From: Eledone cirrhosa
Taxonomy: Eukaryota; Mollusca; Cephalopoda; Octopoda; Eledonidae
Assembly: GCA_964016885.1 (NCBI GenBank)
Contig: OZ024748.1
Coordinates: 30,695,312 to 30,759,311, forward strand
DNA length: 64,000 nt
Direction of reading: 5' to 3'
The position numbers and the translations under genes were made by a program. Under the pieces are notes generated by a model. The model made no database searches, was not told the origin of the DNA, and was given only the letters and a program-made list of their open reading frames with translations. Every line of letters begins with the position of its first letter. Position 1 is the stretch's first letter. Below are positions 1 to 13,300 of the stretch, piece by piece.

Positions 1-155
1 GTCCTGTGGGAGCTCCTACATGGACAAGCTGGACTAAGGAGATCAACGATGACATATGTTGATGCCCTAAGGAGAGACACTGGACATAGCGGCAAGGATG
101 AAGGACAGAGACCGCTGGAGAGAACCCATCCATGGATCTTGGGGATTTTGCCTGC
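1..155 (+). mobile_element. RTE-like LINE, 3' end fragment
   Basis: Matches the end of the RTE-like copy at 13740-13880: both read ...GTTGATGCCCTAAGGA(G/C)AGACACT...GACATAG...GATGAAGGACA... and then run into (TA)n. Conceptual product VDALRRDTGHSGKDEGQ. Only the tail is inside the window. Confidence 0.6.
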
Positions 156-158
156 CCT

Positions 159-193
<35 letters not shown>

Positions 194-861
194 GCAGCAT
201 AGTATATAAATGTTATTGAGACACGAGTAACATAATAATGATGTCAACAGCAGAAATTAGAGATGAAATGAATGTTTATTTTTGTTGTAGCACAAATAAT
301 GTTTGTTAACTTGTATGGTTGAAGTTACACATAAAATGAGGTTACAAAAGGGAATGTGCCATTGTGCCGGAAAGCCGGCAGGCCAAAGTGCAAAATCTCA
401 CCGTCACATGTACGTGTTGCTGGTTTGAAGTTCCGGGTGCAAGAGAGAGATTCTTCAAATCTTCGCGGGGAATTTCTGGCGTTGATTGGCTGAGCTGAGC
501 CAAATCACGCACAGAGAATGTATGTGAGCCCACGGAATGTAGGTCACTACATATATATATATATATATATTATTTAATTGATGAAAGTTAGTTGATCAAA
601 TAATCTACTGACTTTTTCAGAAACAAATGTAAAGCACTCAATGATTTGTATTTCTTAGGATTTTCTCTGTAAGCTATCAATCAGAGTTTTAATATAATAA
701 ATAACAGAGATGGTTTTGTTTGTACATCTTGATGCCAGCAACAATATTGTCTCCCACGTCACAGAACTGTTAGAAAAGCAAAACTATTTGTATGGGTAAT
801 GGCCAAAAATGTAAACACCATAGAAAACCAGTAATATATCAATGGATAGGAAAATACATTT

Positions 862-936
862 TACACCATCTGATGAAAACATGCCAGGGGGTTATTATAT
901 AACCATTCTGACATCTTTGAAATATGTATAATGGAA
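862..936 (+). ncRNA. Hammerhead-like motif A (degenerate)
   Basis: CTGATGA (870-876), an imperfect stem II hairpin (877-918), GAAA (919-922), stem III TATGTATA (923-930), then ATGG (931-934), which pairs with CCAT (866-869) as a short stem I. Same family as 32212-32280; followed about 55 bases on by (TA)n. Confidence 0.45.
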
Positions 937-999
937 TTATGTAATAAAATGAAAATGTACGAATAAAACCGTCTCTTTTATTTATCATATATATATATA

Positions 1000-1004
1000 A
1001 TCTT

Positions 1005-1080
<76 letters not shown>
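1000..1080. repeat. (TC)n/(TA)n compound microsatellite
   Basis: About 35 bases of TC repeats followed directly by about 30 bases of TA repeats. The reading frame through it is low-complexity only. Confidence 0.9.
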
Positions 1081-1085
<5 letters not shown>

Positions 1086-1726
1086 AGAGTGAGAGACACA
1101 TATAGAGAGAGGAAGAAAGAGAGTGAGTCAGATGTCAGACCAGCCAACAAAATAGGAAAAAGCAAGTTTTAGTTAGTTAGAGAGAGAGGGACGTGGATTG
1201 AGTGAGAGCTAGAGAGTGGGGGTAGAGTGAGTGAGAGCTGAAGTAGTGTTTCACTATAGATAGCATGAGGGATGAATGGACAGTACCTGACTGCTAGAAA
1301 GAGCAGGGAATTCTCCCCCAACTCACCCCCTTATTCCATTTTTGAAAAATAATCTGACTGAGCTTGATGGAGATCAGGTTAGTTGAAAACACATGAAAAA
1401 CCTTAATTTTTATCAATTTTATTTCATCTTATTAGCTGTCAACGCACAAAGTAACTTCTTTTTTTAGAACTATTCTAGATATATATCATCATTTATAAGT
1501 ATTATATAAGTATTATAAATATATACCATCATTGTCATCATGATTTAACATCTGTTTTCCCTGCTAGCAAGGGTTAGTTATATATTTTTACATCTAGGAA
1601 TTGAACTCATCATTGAGATATCTATTGTTGTCTCTCTAAATAAATATCAAACAGTTTACCATTGTTGCTGGTTTCTCAATGATCTTTGAGGAACCTTCAT
1701 CATTGAATCTCTTGTCTGTATTACAG

Positions 1727-1834
1727 GGTTACCATTCCGTAAGATGTGAGTCTGACATTAAAAGGTATCACTTTGCTGTGTCTGGGAAAGCCTTCTCTGT
1801 GTTAAAGACACACTTCCCCCAGTTAATAAACCAG
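1727..1834 (+). CDS. ATP13A2: ATP13A2-like exon (N-domain/P-domain join)
   Basis: Phase 0/0 exon of 36 codons between ttacag and gtaaga, encoding ...[20 protein letters not shown]. This is the segment just before the GT(I/V)FARM block in P5 ATPases. Confidence 0.85.
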
Positions 1835-4800
1835 GTAAGATAACACACATACTGGATGTTTATATCTTTGTGTCTGTTGCTATTTAGTTACACACACGCA
1901 GACACACACAGATATATATATATATTCTTTTTCTTCTTCGGCTGAGTTTACATTTGCAAAGATTCAGCACGCCTTCTCCAATCGTCCTGGTCGAGCATGA
2001 CATTTTTCAGTTCATCGATGTTATCAATGTTGGCATCTCTCAGCAGGGTGTCAATGAATGAGATGGCCTGTCTTCCTATGCTTCTTCGTCACAAGTTGTG
2101 ATGCTGTCTCTTCTGGATGACGGATGCAGTGCCCAGCTAGTTTCATTCGTTGGCAGGCAACCTTTTTTGAGACTGGTGGTAGTGATTTGTATAGTTCTTA
2201 ATTTGTCAGCCTCCGTTTCCAAGAAATGTTGAGAAACATTCTCAACATCCTCGTGTAACATCTGTCAAGTCTCTTGCATAGCACTTTGTCAATAGTCCAC
2301 GTTTCACTGCCATAAAGCAGGACAGACACAGCAGTTGCCAGAAAGAGGCGCTCCTTGATTTTCTGGTTTAGGTCAGACTTCCACACCTTCAGTAGCTTGT
2401 GGCATGCCGACCATGCTAATGCTTTTCTAACTTCAAAGTCCTTGCAGGAGCTGTGCATCCATGCACCAAGATACTTAAAGTTCTCAACTGTTTTGATTGT
2501 TGTACCGTCCTTAGCAAGAACTGGAGCTGGATCAACCTGATTGTAGTGCATGATTTCAGTCTTCTTTGCATTGAGATGAAGTCCTATTTTGCCTGATTCA
2601 ACCTCGACATGTGTGAGCAGTACTTGAGCTTGGCTGATTTCCTCTGTGATCAAGGCAATGTCATTGGTGAAGTTTGTGTCAGTGGCAACTTTTGGATGGT
2701 GACTCCAGCTTCTCCTTCGATCCAATTTGAAATCTAACTCTTCTTCCTTCCCATGAATGGCCTATCTCATTGCATAATCGAGGACAATTGCAAATAGGAA
2801 GGGTGCAAGCGTGTCACCTTGGCGAACACCTGCGAGAATCTCAAAGTAATCAGTGTTTCTGTCTGGTGTCAATACGTGAGCTCAAGTACCCTCGTACATC
2901 AGACCTATAGCTTGAACTATCTTTTCAGGCACATCATATGCTCTCGGTGGATGCTGTCGAATGCTTTTCGAAAGTCTACAAATGTCACGACAGCCTTTAG
3001 GTTGTGTGATTGGACACCCTCGATTAATCTTCTCAGTGCAAGAATATACGTAATAGTCGACCTTCCTGGTCTGAAGCCATTCTGGTTCAGACGTAGTTGT
3101 GGATTGATTTTTGGTCAAATTCTGTTGAGGAACACTCAATTTGCCAATTTAGCTTCAATGGAGTATAAAGCTATTTCCCGGTAGTTATCTGTATAGCCAA
3201 GATCACCCGACTTTGGTAGTGTCTTCATATCGCTTTCTGAACATTGGTCAGGCTTCTTGCCGACCATCAGCTTGTTGACATAGCTGAGCATGATGTCATC
3301 CAGGTTGCAATGCTTGAGAACTTCTGGGCTGATGCCATCAGATCCAAAGGCTTTCTCCTCCATCAGAGGCTTCTGGGAGAGCACATTCATGAATCTGTGT
3401 AGACTTTGCAGTGCGGTGAGGACAAGAAGAACTAGGGCCATCTCTAGGAGCATTGGATTTGGTGTACTTCATGTTTGTTTTGGTTGCTGAATACAATCAG
3501 GGTTCGCTGCTTCTCCTGAAGGTCAATAGTTCTCTTCTAACTCGAGCGCGAGTACCTTTCCATTGTCAATTTGCATTGAGCATCTGCAAAGCCGCATTGT
3601 TCTCAGAACCACTACACCAGTCTTTCAATGCGTGCAGCTGGAACTACTGCCACCCATTGATTTGGCAGGATTTTATTCTTTTTCTTTTCTTTCTTTTTTT
3701 TAGATGGCCGTTGACTCGTATGAGTTCTTCCGCCCTTTGTCAGGTTTTGTTTTTTGTCCTGCAGGGTGTCCAAAATCACCCTCCTCACCAAGTAAACTTG
3801 GTGGGGTTGCCGGTTTAGTCGCCAATGACCCAATCATGCAGCAGGTTGTACTGGGTTACATGCTACCAGTAGCACTTAAGAGTGACATATATATGTGTGT
3901 GTGTGTTGTAAAAATGACATCTACAAGACTAGAACTGTTTCATTTGTACTAAATCATCAGTGGAAGGATCAACCCCCATCACTGTCAAATATATTTATGT
4001 TTATGCACATATGTGCATGTGTGTGTGTGTATATACATATATATATGTAATAGTTTCTATATTTGATTATCTATCTTTATACAGATCTGTGAAAGAGGAA
4101 CAATATTTGCCAGAATGTCTCCAGACCAAAAGGCTCAGTTAGTGGAGAAGTTTCAAGAACTGGAGTGAGTTTTCCTGTTATATTCCTCCAATAGTAATGC
4201 TCTGTGATCTTTTATTGTCTTGTGAAAGTACATAGCTTAGTGGTTAGAGTATTTGACTTACAATCGCAAGCTTGTGAGTTCAATTCCTAGACCAGGAGAT
4301 GTGTTGTGTCTTTGAGCAAGACAGTTTGTTTCACATTGCTCCAATGAACTCAGCTGTGGAAATGAGTTGCGATGTCACTGGTGCCAACCGGTATTGGCCT
4401 TTGCCTTTCCCTTAGACAACATTGGTGGCATGGAGGGGGGGGGGGGGACTGGTATGCATGGGAGACTGTTGTTTTTCCACAAACAACTTTGCCTGGACTA
4501 GTGCCTCATAAGGAAAATTTTCTAGGTGAAAATCCCATGATCATTTGTGATGGAAAGGGGTCTTTACCCTTTACTGTCTTAATTATTTTCAATTTGTTAT
4601 TGCTTGTATCATTCTTATCTACTGTTTCACATGTAAAGGCAATCACTTATGTTTTTCTATGTATGAAGAAAATAACAAAATGTTCTTTGCATTTGATTTC
4701 ACATTGAGTCTTATAAACTGTAGTTACACCTATGTTAAAGTCGTCTTAGATTTTCAAATATATGCTATCTTGTGCTTAAAGTAAGGTATATCAATTTTAA

Positions 4801-7800
4801 CCACTTCAATTATTAATTTTTCTACAGGTATGGAACTGGTTTCTGTGGAGATGGAGCCAATGATTGTGAGGTAAGTCTAGATTCTACAGGAATACAAAAT
4901 GGAAGCTTGGATGTTGACCTATCATATTTCACTATATTTGGGTCTAATTGGCCTTGTTGTCTAAATCAGAAACCATATTTGTTCCAAGCCTTTATATACA
5001 TTCTGAGTTCAAATCTCACTGAGGTTAAATTTGCCTTTGGTGGGCAATGACTTGTTATGTTGTACCCCTGTTATATAACATTATAATCTACAGGTTGAGT
5101 AGAAAGAAACTCCCTGTTGAAAATTATTTATAACTTTTGGCCTACTGGGACAACATCAATGACCTCATTTTGCATGCCCTGTCCATCGGTAGCTTGATGT
5201 CCAATTTCCGGGATGTTAATTGGATCATCGAGGTTCACATAAATAGCCAGCAAGAAGCCCTGACATAATGCCATGTGATTTTTTTCCTGTTGGGGTGAAT
5301 GAAGGAAGAAGTTTATAGCTCAGAACTAAAAACCCTGACTCAATTGGAGGAGCACATTTGTCATGTACTGATCAACATCCCACTTGAGTTCCTGATGAAC
5401 TTAGTCAAGGATATATCCAGACAATTACAAACACTGGTGCCCATGTAGAATTTTAACACTGTACTCTACTTCTACCATTATACTGTTCCAAATAAAACAT
5501 ACTTTATTCAATAATTAATAAAGTTATTAACAATTTTAAATAGGGAGTTTCCTTTCACCCACCCTATATACGTTGTGTTCTTTACAGGCATTAAAGGCTG
5601 CCCATGCTGGTGTTTCTCTGTCAGAAACGGAAGCTTCTGTAGCTGCTCCTTTCACTTCTAAAAACCAGAATATTGAATGTGTTGTAACTGTGATGAGGTA
5701 AGTTAGACTGTTGCTCTATTTGTTGACCTTTACACTCTTATTCTGATGGCTATGGGCTGAGGACCTTTTAACTTTTGGTGTTGTAACTGTGGTAGGGTTG
5801 AATTGTAGTTCTGTCATTAACATATTTTCTGTGGCAAATAGTAATTATAATTATTATTATTATTTCTTTATTGATCAGAAGGGCAATAATAATTATTATT
5901 GGTAGAGCGTCAGACGTTTTGCAGCATAGAGTTATGTCTCTTTAAGTTCTGAATTCAAATCCCGCCCAGGGTACCTTTGCCTTTCATCCTTACAGGGTTG
6001 ATTTAATTGACTTTCTCCGCTCCAAAAATTGCTGGCCTTGTGCCTAAATCAGAAACCATCATTATTATTATTATTGGTTGTTGGACAGTGAAGATGTGCT
6101 ATTATGAGCTCGTGTAAATTTGTTATTTTAACGTGTTTAAATCCTTTTGTTAATATTTTTTGTTTCAAAAGGGGCATAAAACTTTAGTCATTGCCCTGAA
6201 GAAGGGATTCCCCAATTATTTGGACCTTGGGCCCAAATACAAACTTTAAATTTGAAATTGTACTATTAATTTTTTTGTAAAAAAAAAAAATGGAGGTTAC
6301 ACCCTCTCCAACTCCTGCCAAGGTGGGAACATTCTCTAAAAAAGCATGTATCACAAAAGTGATCGGACAGCGCTCTAAAGAGAAACAACAACCATGTCAC
6401 CACCAACAGCAGCAGTAACAACGACAACGGAAGCAACAGCAGCAGCAGAGATGACGAGCCCTCGAGGCAAGCAGGGGCTGCCCAAGCATCCATATCCTTC
6501 GTGAGGGCAGCCAAAAATGTAGAAAGGGTCCACGTCAGCGACAAGGAGTTGAGGGAGGCCAAGCTTTTGGTCAAGAAGAGTGGCCACAGGGTCAGCCTCT
6601 CCCGCCCACCTGACGCCATGAAAAACAGACATCTGTGTATGGTCTCATACTGTGCAATTGGAAACAAATTGTGCCAGGTGAAATGGGTGATTGAGTCACA
6701 AATCCAAAGGGCTATGTATGCTGTCTGGGTACAAAAAACATACATAGCCCGGTGGACAAAATATGGCATCATGGATATTCTCTGTACTACCCCCAAAGAA
6801 GCCAGGTCACACTCCATCATTTCACTCCACAGTGGTGAGAGTGAATGGTCACCTTTCAGAACTGTTCAATATCATGCACTCGTTCTGCCAAGATTGTCCC
6901 CTCTCATTCCTGTTTTATGTATTGACTCTCGATCCATTACTACTCAAACTGGAGATGTTGAGGAGCATCCCGCATGACTAGGATGTGGGATAACCATATC
7001 AGTTTATGCCGACGACGCGACTATAGTGGTGTCAGGCACCAAACACATTGAGATGATCAGCACTGCTCTCAATGAGTATGAGATAAGATTAACCAGGAAA
7101 AGTCGGTGGGCCTGCAGCTAACGGCTGGTGAATATGGCTAACGGCTGACCTGACTTCATCATGAAGTTCGCCCCACAACCATCTTTCGGTCAGAAAGGGC
7201 AGGCAATGTTTCTCTGTCTGGTTGCTATGGTAAAGGAGGTTGCTTGGTGGATGAAGGTGAAAAGATAGAAGACAAAACACATTCCTCTTCAGCCAATTCT
7301 TCATTAACTCTTTTCAAGTACTTCTTGGAAAGAAAGGTGAAAGTGGAGAAATATGTGTTACCCCACCCACCATTATACTTGTTAAAAGGTGGGTGAATGT
7401 CACCAGAATGGCTAAACATGCATCTGTAGGATAGAGAGAACGGAGGGGAAAAGGGTACTTGCCTATGATATCAGGGTGATTTCGGGTGTATGGGGCTCCT
7501 GAATTACCCCTGGGTCTTCTTCCCTATTCGGGAGTTCTATTATTATACATTTGATCATTATTATCAACATTATCATGACCTCTGTGTCATTCTAGGGAAG
7601 GTCGTGCTGCTTTGGTCACGTCTTTTGGTTGTTTTAAATATATGGCCCTCTACAGCATCATCCAGTTTGTATCAGTCCTCATCCTTTATACTGTGAGTAT
7701 CTATTACTTTTATCTCCACCTCCCTCTACGTATACATCTGTTTACCCATCTCTCAACCTGTCTAGCTGCCTGTCTGTCAATGTGTGTGTGTACCATATCC

Positions 7801-7939
7801 CTGTACCTTTGTGTATATAAATGTATATATATTATATAATGTGTCTGTGTGTAGCATATTCCTATACCTTCATGTATATTATATATATATACACACACAC
7901 AGAGTGAGAGAGTGTGTAGAATGTTGCTGTAGCCGCATG

Positions 7940-7993
<54 letters not shown>

Positions 7994-8741
7994 GACGTAA
8001 AATAAGAAAATTTTAAAAATTAAAAATTAACTTACTTACTAAAATTTTCACTCCAACTAATTAGTTTCTGTAATGGGATAAATATAGTTACACAATATAA
8101 CTATCGAGAATTCATTACGTCATCAGGGAGTCTATTCTCAGCTAAGTTCCCAGGCAATGCGCGGACACTAGGAACCCATATAAAAATAATAATTCAGTGG
8201 ATGTAATAAGCTAGCGAGGACTAAATTCCATAGCACTGAAAAAGTTCACTGCCTCTGGTCAATGGCAGATTCTAAAGAATCAATCACGTGACACTGAGGT
8301 TAGTCAGTTAGGAGTGGGGTGGTATTATGACAAGAGCCTACTATGAATTAGCAGTAGACTTGGCAAGTTTGCTCAACAAATAATTTGGAGATAAATATAG
8401 AGAATTAGTACATCTCAACATATGCGTACAGATGTACACTAATGCTAGCAAATATATAAGTTATGTCAAAGTACCTAGGTGGTTCTATGCAGGGGGATGC
8501 AGAACAATTATATGAAAGACGTAAAATAAGAAAATTTTAAAAATTAAAAATTAACTTACTAAAATTTTCACTCCTATGGCAGTTGTTTAGGAGTGAAAAT
8601 TTTAGTAAGTAAGTTAATTTTTAAAATTTTCTTATTTTACGTCTTTCATATCCCCTGCATAGAACCACCTAGGTACTTTGACATAACTTATATATTTGCT
8701 AGCATTAGTGTACATCTGTACGCATATGTTGGTAGATGTAC

Positions 8742-8804
<63 letters not shown>

Positions 8805-10317
8805 GTATAATGGTAGCTATGGTGCCAAAATTATCACTCAATATTCATAGAGTAGAGTGTGGATAGTATAAAAAAACGAAAAATCAGTGATGCATCTGAA
8901 CCCAGTTTATTGCGTGTTACAATTGTTTCGCCGGCAGGTAGCTCGAGACATGATCACTGCATGGATCTGGCTGATTCTACGGCTGCAGGTTCCTTCGGAG
9001 CAAATTTTCTCACTGGGGTGTTATCATCAAAAGAACACCTTCAAAAAACATCTTCCACTCCTGTCATGCCATTCGCTGTTCCCATTCCACGTCATATTAA
9101 GTTCTGGTCACTATTTACTGATACACGGGTCATCAGCCATTTTCCGTCCGACACACTTCAATGGAGTCATGCTGGGTTCGGTATCTCACATGTCTGTTCA
9201 CACTCTAGAGTATGTACCCACACATACACACCCACACATATACACGCACATGTGTAGACACACATACCCTCATGCACATATACACACGCACACACTCTCC
9301 CTCTCTTCCACAAACCCAGGCATACCGACCGCCACAAGCCTATTAGCGCCTGCCTGAACCGCGCCATACATCCGGTCCCACATGCACGCAAACGCGTACA
9401 CATGCGGAGACAGACACGTCTGTATACACACACGTATATATACACCCGTATACAAACACATAGACAAACCCTGTCCTATGTGGGCGTACGTACGCGCCCA
9501 CACACACACCCACACTGACAGATACTCACACCATATATATATATATATATGTGTGGGTGTGTATGTGTGGGTACATACTCTGGAGTGTGAACAGATGTGT
9601 GAGATACCGAACCCACCAAACCTCCATTGAAGTGTGTCAGACTGAAAATGGTTGATGACCCGTGTATCAGTAAATAGTGACCAGGAGTGGAGTGGAAGAT
9701 GTTTTTTGAAGGTGATCTTTTGATGATAACACCCCAGTGAGAAAATTTGCTCCGAAGGAACCTGCAGCCATAGAATCAGCCAGATCCATGCAGTGATCAT
9801 GTCTAGAGCTACCTGCCGGCGAAACAATTGTAACACGCAATAAACTGGGTTCAGATGCATCACTGATTTTTCGTTTTTTTATATATATATATATATGTAG
9901 ATAAATCTACCAAAATATACGGTAGTATCCAATCCGTATGAAGAACTCAATGTAATCCAAATATCATGAAAAGAGAAGATGCATTCAAAAATTGTCGATG
10001 AAAACAGAGTCAAGATAAATTAATAAAAACAAAGAACAAGTTCCTTATATTAAAAAATTCATCATTTTATGATCGTTTCTAGTATGTGTATCATATAGAT
10101 CTATGTAAAAATATTACAAATTATCAGAGGAAATATACATACCTTCACATATACTGAAGACAGCATGTATATGTGAAGGTATGTATATTTCCTCTGATAA
10201 TTTGTAATATTTTTACATAGATCTATATGATATACATACTAGAAACGATCGTAAAATGATGAATTTTTTAATATAAGGAACTTGTTCTTTGTTTTTATTT
10301 CATTGTTTTTATTAATT

Positions 10318-10349
<32 letters not shown>

Positions 10350-13300
10350 TAGCATATTCCTGTACCCTCATGTATATTATATATATATATATATAGAGAG
10401 AGAGAGATAGCATATTCCTGTACCCTCATGTATATTATATATATATATAGAGAGAGAGAGAGAGATAGCATATCCTGTACCCCCATGTATATTATATATA
10501 TATATATAGAGAGAGAGAAGGAGATACCATATTCCTGTACCCTCATGCCCTATATTCATCTAGACATCTTCAACAAGTATCACCATTTATCTTTCAGTTT
10601 GCAGTCAATCTGGCAGATTTCCAATTCCTTTACATTGATTTGGTCATCACAACTTCAGTTGCTGTCCTCAGTAAGTTATACAACATTGCTATTGTCATCC
10701 TCATCACTATCATCACCATTTTACTGCTGCTTTTCTGTGTGATGAATACATCATCATCACCTTTTAATGTTCATTTTCCACACTAGCATGAGTTAGACAT
10801 GTCCAATTGTGAGACAAGTCAGATCCGGTGACTGTCCTACTTATCATCATCATTATCATTATGATCATGATCATTTTACGTCCGCTTTTCCCTGCTTGCA
10901 AGGGTGGGACGGGAACTGATTCTGGCTTGATTTCTACAGCTGGATGCCCTTCCTAACACCAACCTCATTTACAGTGAGTGCTGGGTGCTTTTTTTCCGTG
11001 GCGCCTACACGTCCACTTTACAGTGTGGGCTGGGTGCTTTTTTGCCATAGCACCTCCACGACCACTTTACAGTGGAATGATAGGGACCCCAGTCCTACCA
11101 TCTCATTTCTACAGCTGAGTAAACTGGAGCAATGTGAAATAAAGTGTCTTGCTCAAGGAAACAACACATCACCCGGTCTGAGAATTGAACTCACAACCTT
11201 TCAATTGCAAGGCCAATGCTCTAATCACTAAGCCATGTGCCTCCACATAACTGTCCACGGGTAAAAAGTGATTCTCTTGTATTCAATTCTACAACTTTGA
11301 AACTCTGACCCTGATGTTTATGTATAGTCATAGCAGAACTGGCTCTAACAGGAAACTGAAATCTTGAGAATTTGAATGGCAGCTCGGTAGAGGAAGGGAT
11401 AAGAGGAATCTTGGGAATAAATGCACTTTCCCCTTAATGATTGCCTCCAAGAATAGTGACCTCTAGGAGATGGCTCATCATCCTCCTAGCTGTAAAGTGT
11501 GTGTCATTGCATAGATGTGACAGATGTCTCAAAAGAACGATGAGAGTTCCAATCTTTTATATTATAGATAGATATAGATAATTACATATAAATGTGTGTG
11601 TGTAAACCAACATTCGAATCCATGGAGATGCTGGCTGTGAAACACAAGCCTCGCTGACAATGCAGAGGGAATCCCTTATGATTGTCTCTCAACCTGCTAG
11701 AAATAGCAGTCAGGTTGGTTAGAATACCCAGGGTGTTTTTCTTCTTTGTTGTTATGAAATGAGTATCAACAAACCTTTCTGTGTATACCCTTATTCCATT
11801 GGTGTACTTACTTTTCGATTGTCACTTTTCGTTTTTGTGTGATGTGTGAAGACAGCAACCACAAACATCTCTCACATGAATAAACATAATGATGATACTT
11901 TGACACAACGTTATTATGTATATATGTGTATATAATTTGTATATGTATGTATAATTTCAGTGGGTTACACTAATTCCAATGACAAGTTAGCTGTGAAGAA
12001 ACCTCCAGGAAGTCTCATCAAACTAACCAATATCTTCTCCATCATTACACAGATCCTCATAGCTATTTGTTTCCAAACTTCAGCATTTCTCTATCTACAG
12101 AATCAAACATGGTAAATGAACTTCTTTGTATCCTTTGTATCTTTTAAAACATTTTTCCTATTGATATCACATTTTTTAACTCTTAACATCCTGTACTACA
12201 TGAAACTACATTAGCAAGATATTTTTGAAAAGTGCAAAACAGTCCTCTGACTGCATCACATGAACAATTAAAGCTTTAGTTTACCACAAATTTCCAGAAC
12301 GATCTGTCCACTAGTAAAGGTATTATAAACATTTGAATTAACAAATCACATGAAACTGCATTTGCAAGACATTCTAGAAATTACAAAATATCACTATGAT
12401 CCACTAGAGTCCCTTAAATGCAGTGCCCCAGCATGGTCACTATCTAATGACTGAAACCAATAAAAGAATATAAAAATGTAGCTCCATAAATGTTTGTTTT
12501 TTTTCTGTTGTAAGTGTAATCCTGTGAAGAAAGTAAAAAAAAAATAATAAATATAATTTCATAAAAAGCCTTAATCCTTTATTCTGTCTGTTGTAGGTAT
12601 AAGAATAAAAAAGAATAATAAATTATTACCCCCTAAAAATCCTAATCCTTTATTCTGTCTGTTGCATTTTATAAAAGAATAATGGAATATAACCGCCACC
12701 CCAACCCATAAAATGCTTTCATTTTCTATTCTGTCTGTTGTAGGTATAAACCTGTGAAGCAAGTCAGTTCTGACAATGTTGTCAAGTGTAATGAAACCAC
12801 TGTTATCTTTTTAGTGTCATCCTTCCAGTATATTTTTGTAGCTTTTGCTTTCTCAAAAGGACCACCTCACCGAAAACAGTTTTATACAAATAGTAAGTGG
12901 GTTTCTCTATGCAACAAATATCTTTTAACGCTTTAGCATTTACATTACTCTGTCAAATGTCGTGTCCTGATGATAAGGGGGGATTCTAGAGAGAGCGAGA
13001 GCAAAGAGCCTTCCTGCTGTTATGGTTTTCATTGACTTCAGGAAGGCCTTTGATTCTGTGAAGATTTTACAGGCTTATGGAATCCCAAAGAAGATAGTGA
13101 ACCTGATATCACTGTACTACACCAACACCAGAGCCTAAGTTATCACACGTGATGTAATTACGGAGTTCTTTGCGATACTGGCTGGAGTGCTCCAGGGAGA
13201 TACATTGGCTCCCTACCTTTTCATCATCACAGTGAACTATTGTATGTGCCTTTCACTGGAGAAACACCGGGACTCGGGTTTCACTGTAACACTGGCTCAG

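Noticed and set aside
5390..5410. CTGATGA in the mariner-like element
   Set aside because: Also present as TCATCAGGAAC in the inverted copy; part of the element, no GAAA partner.
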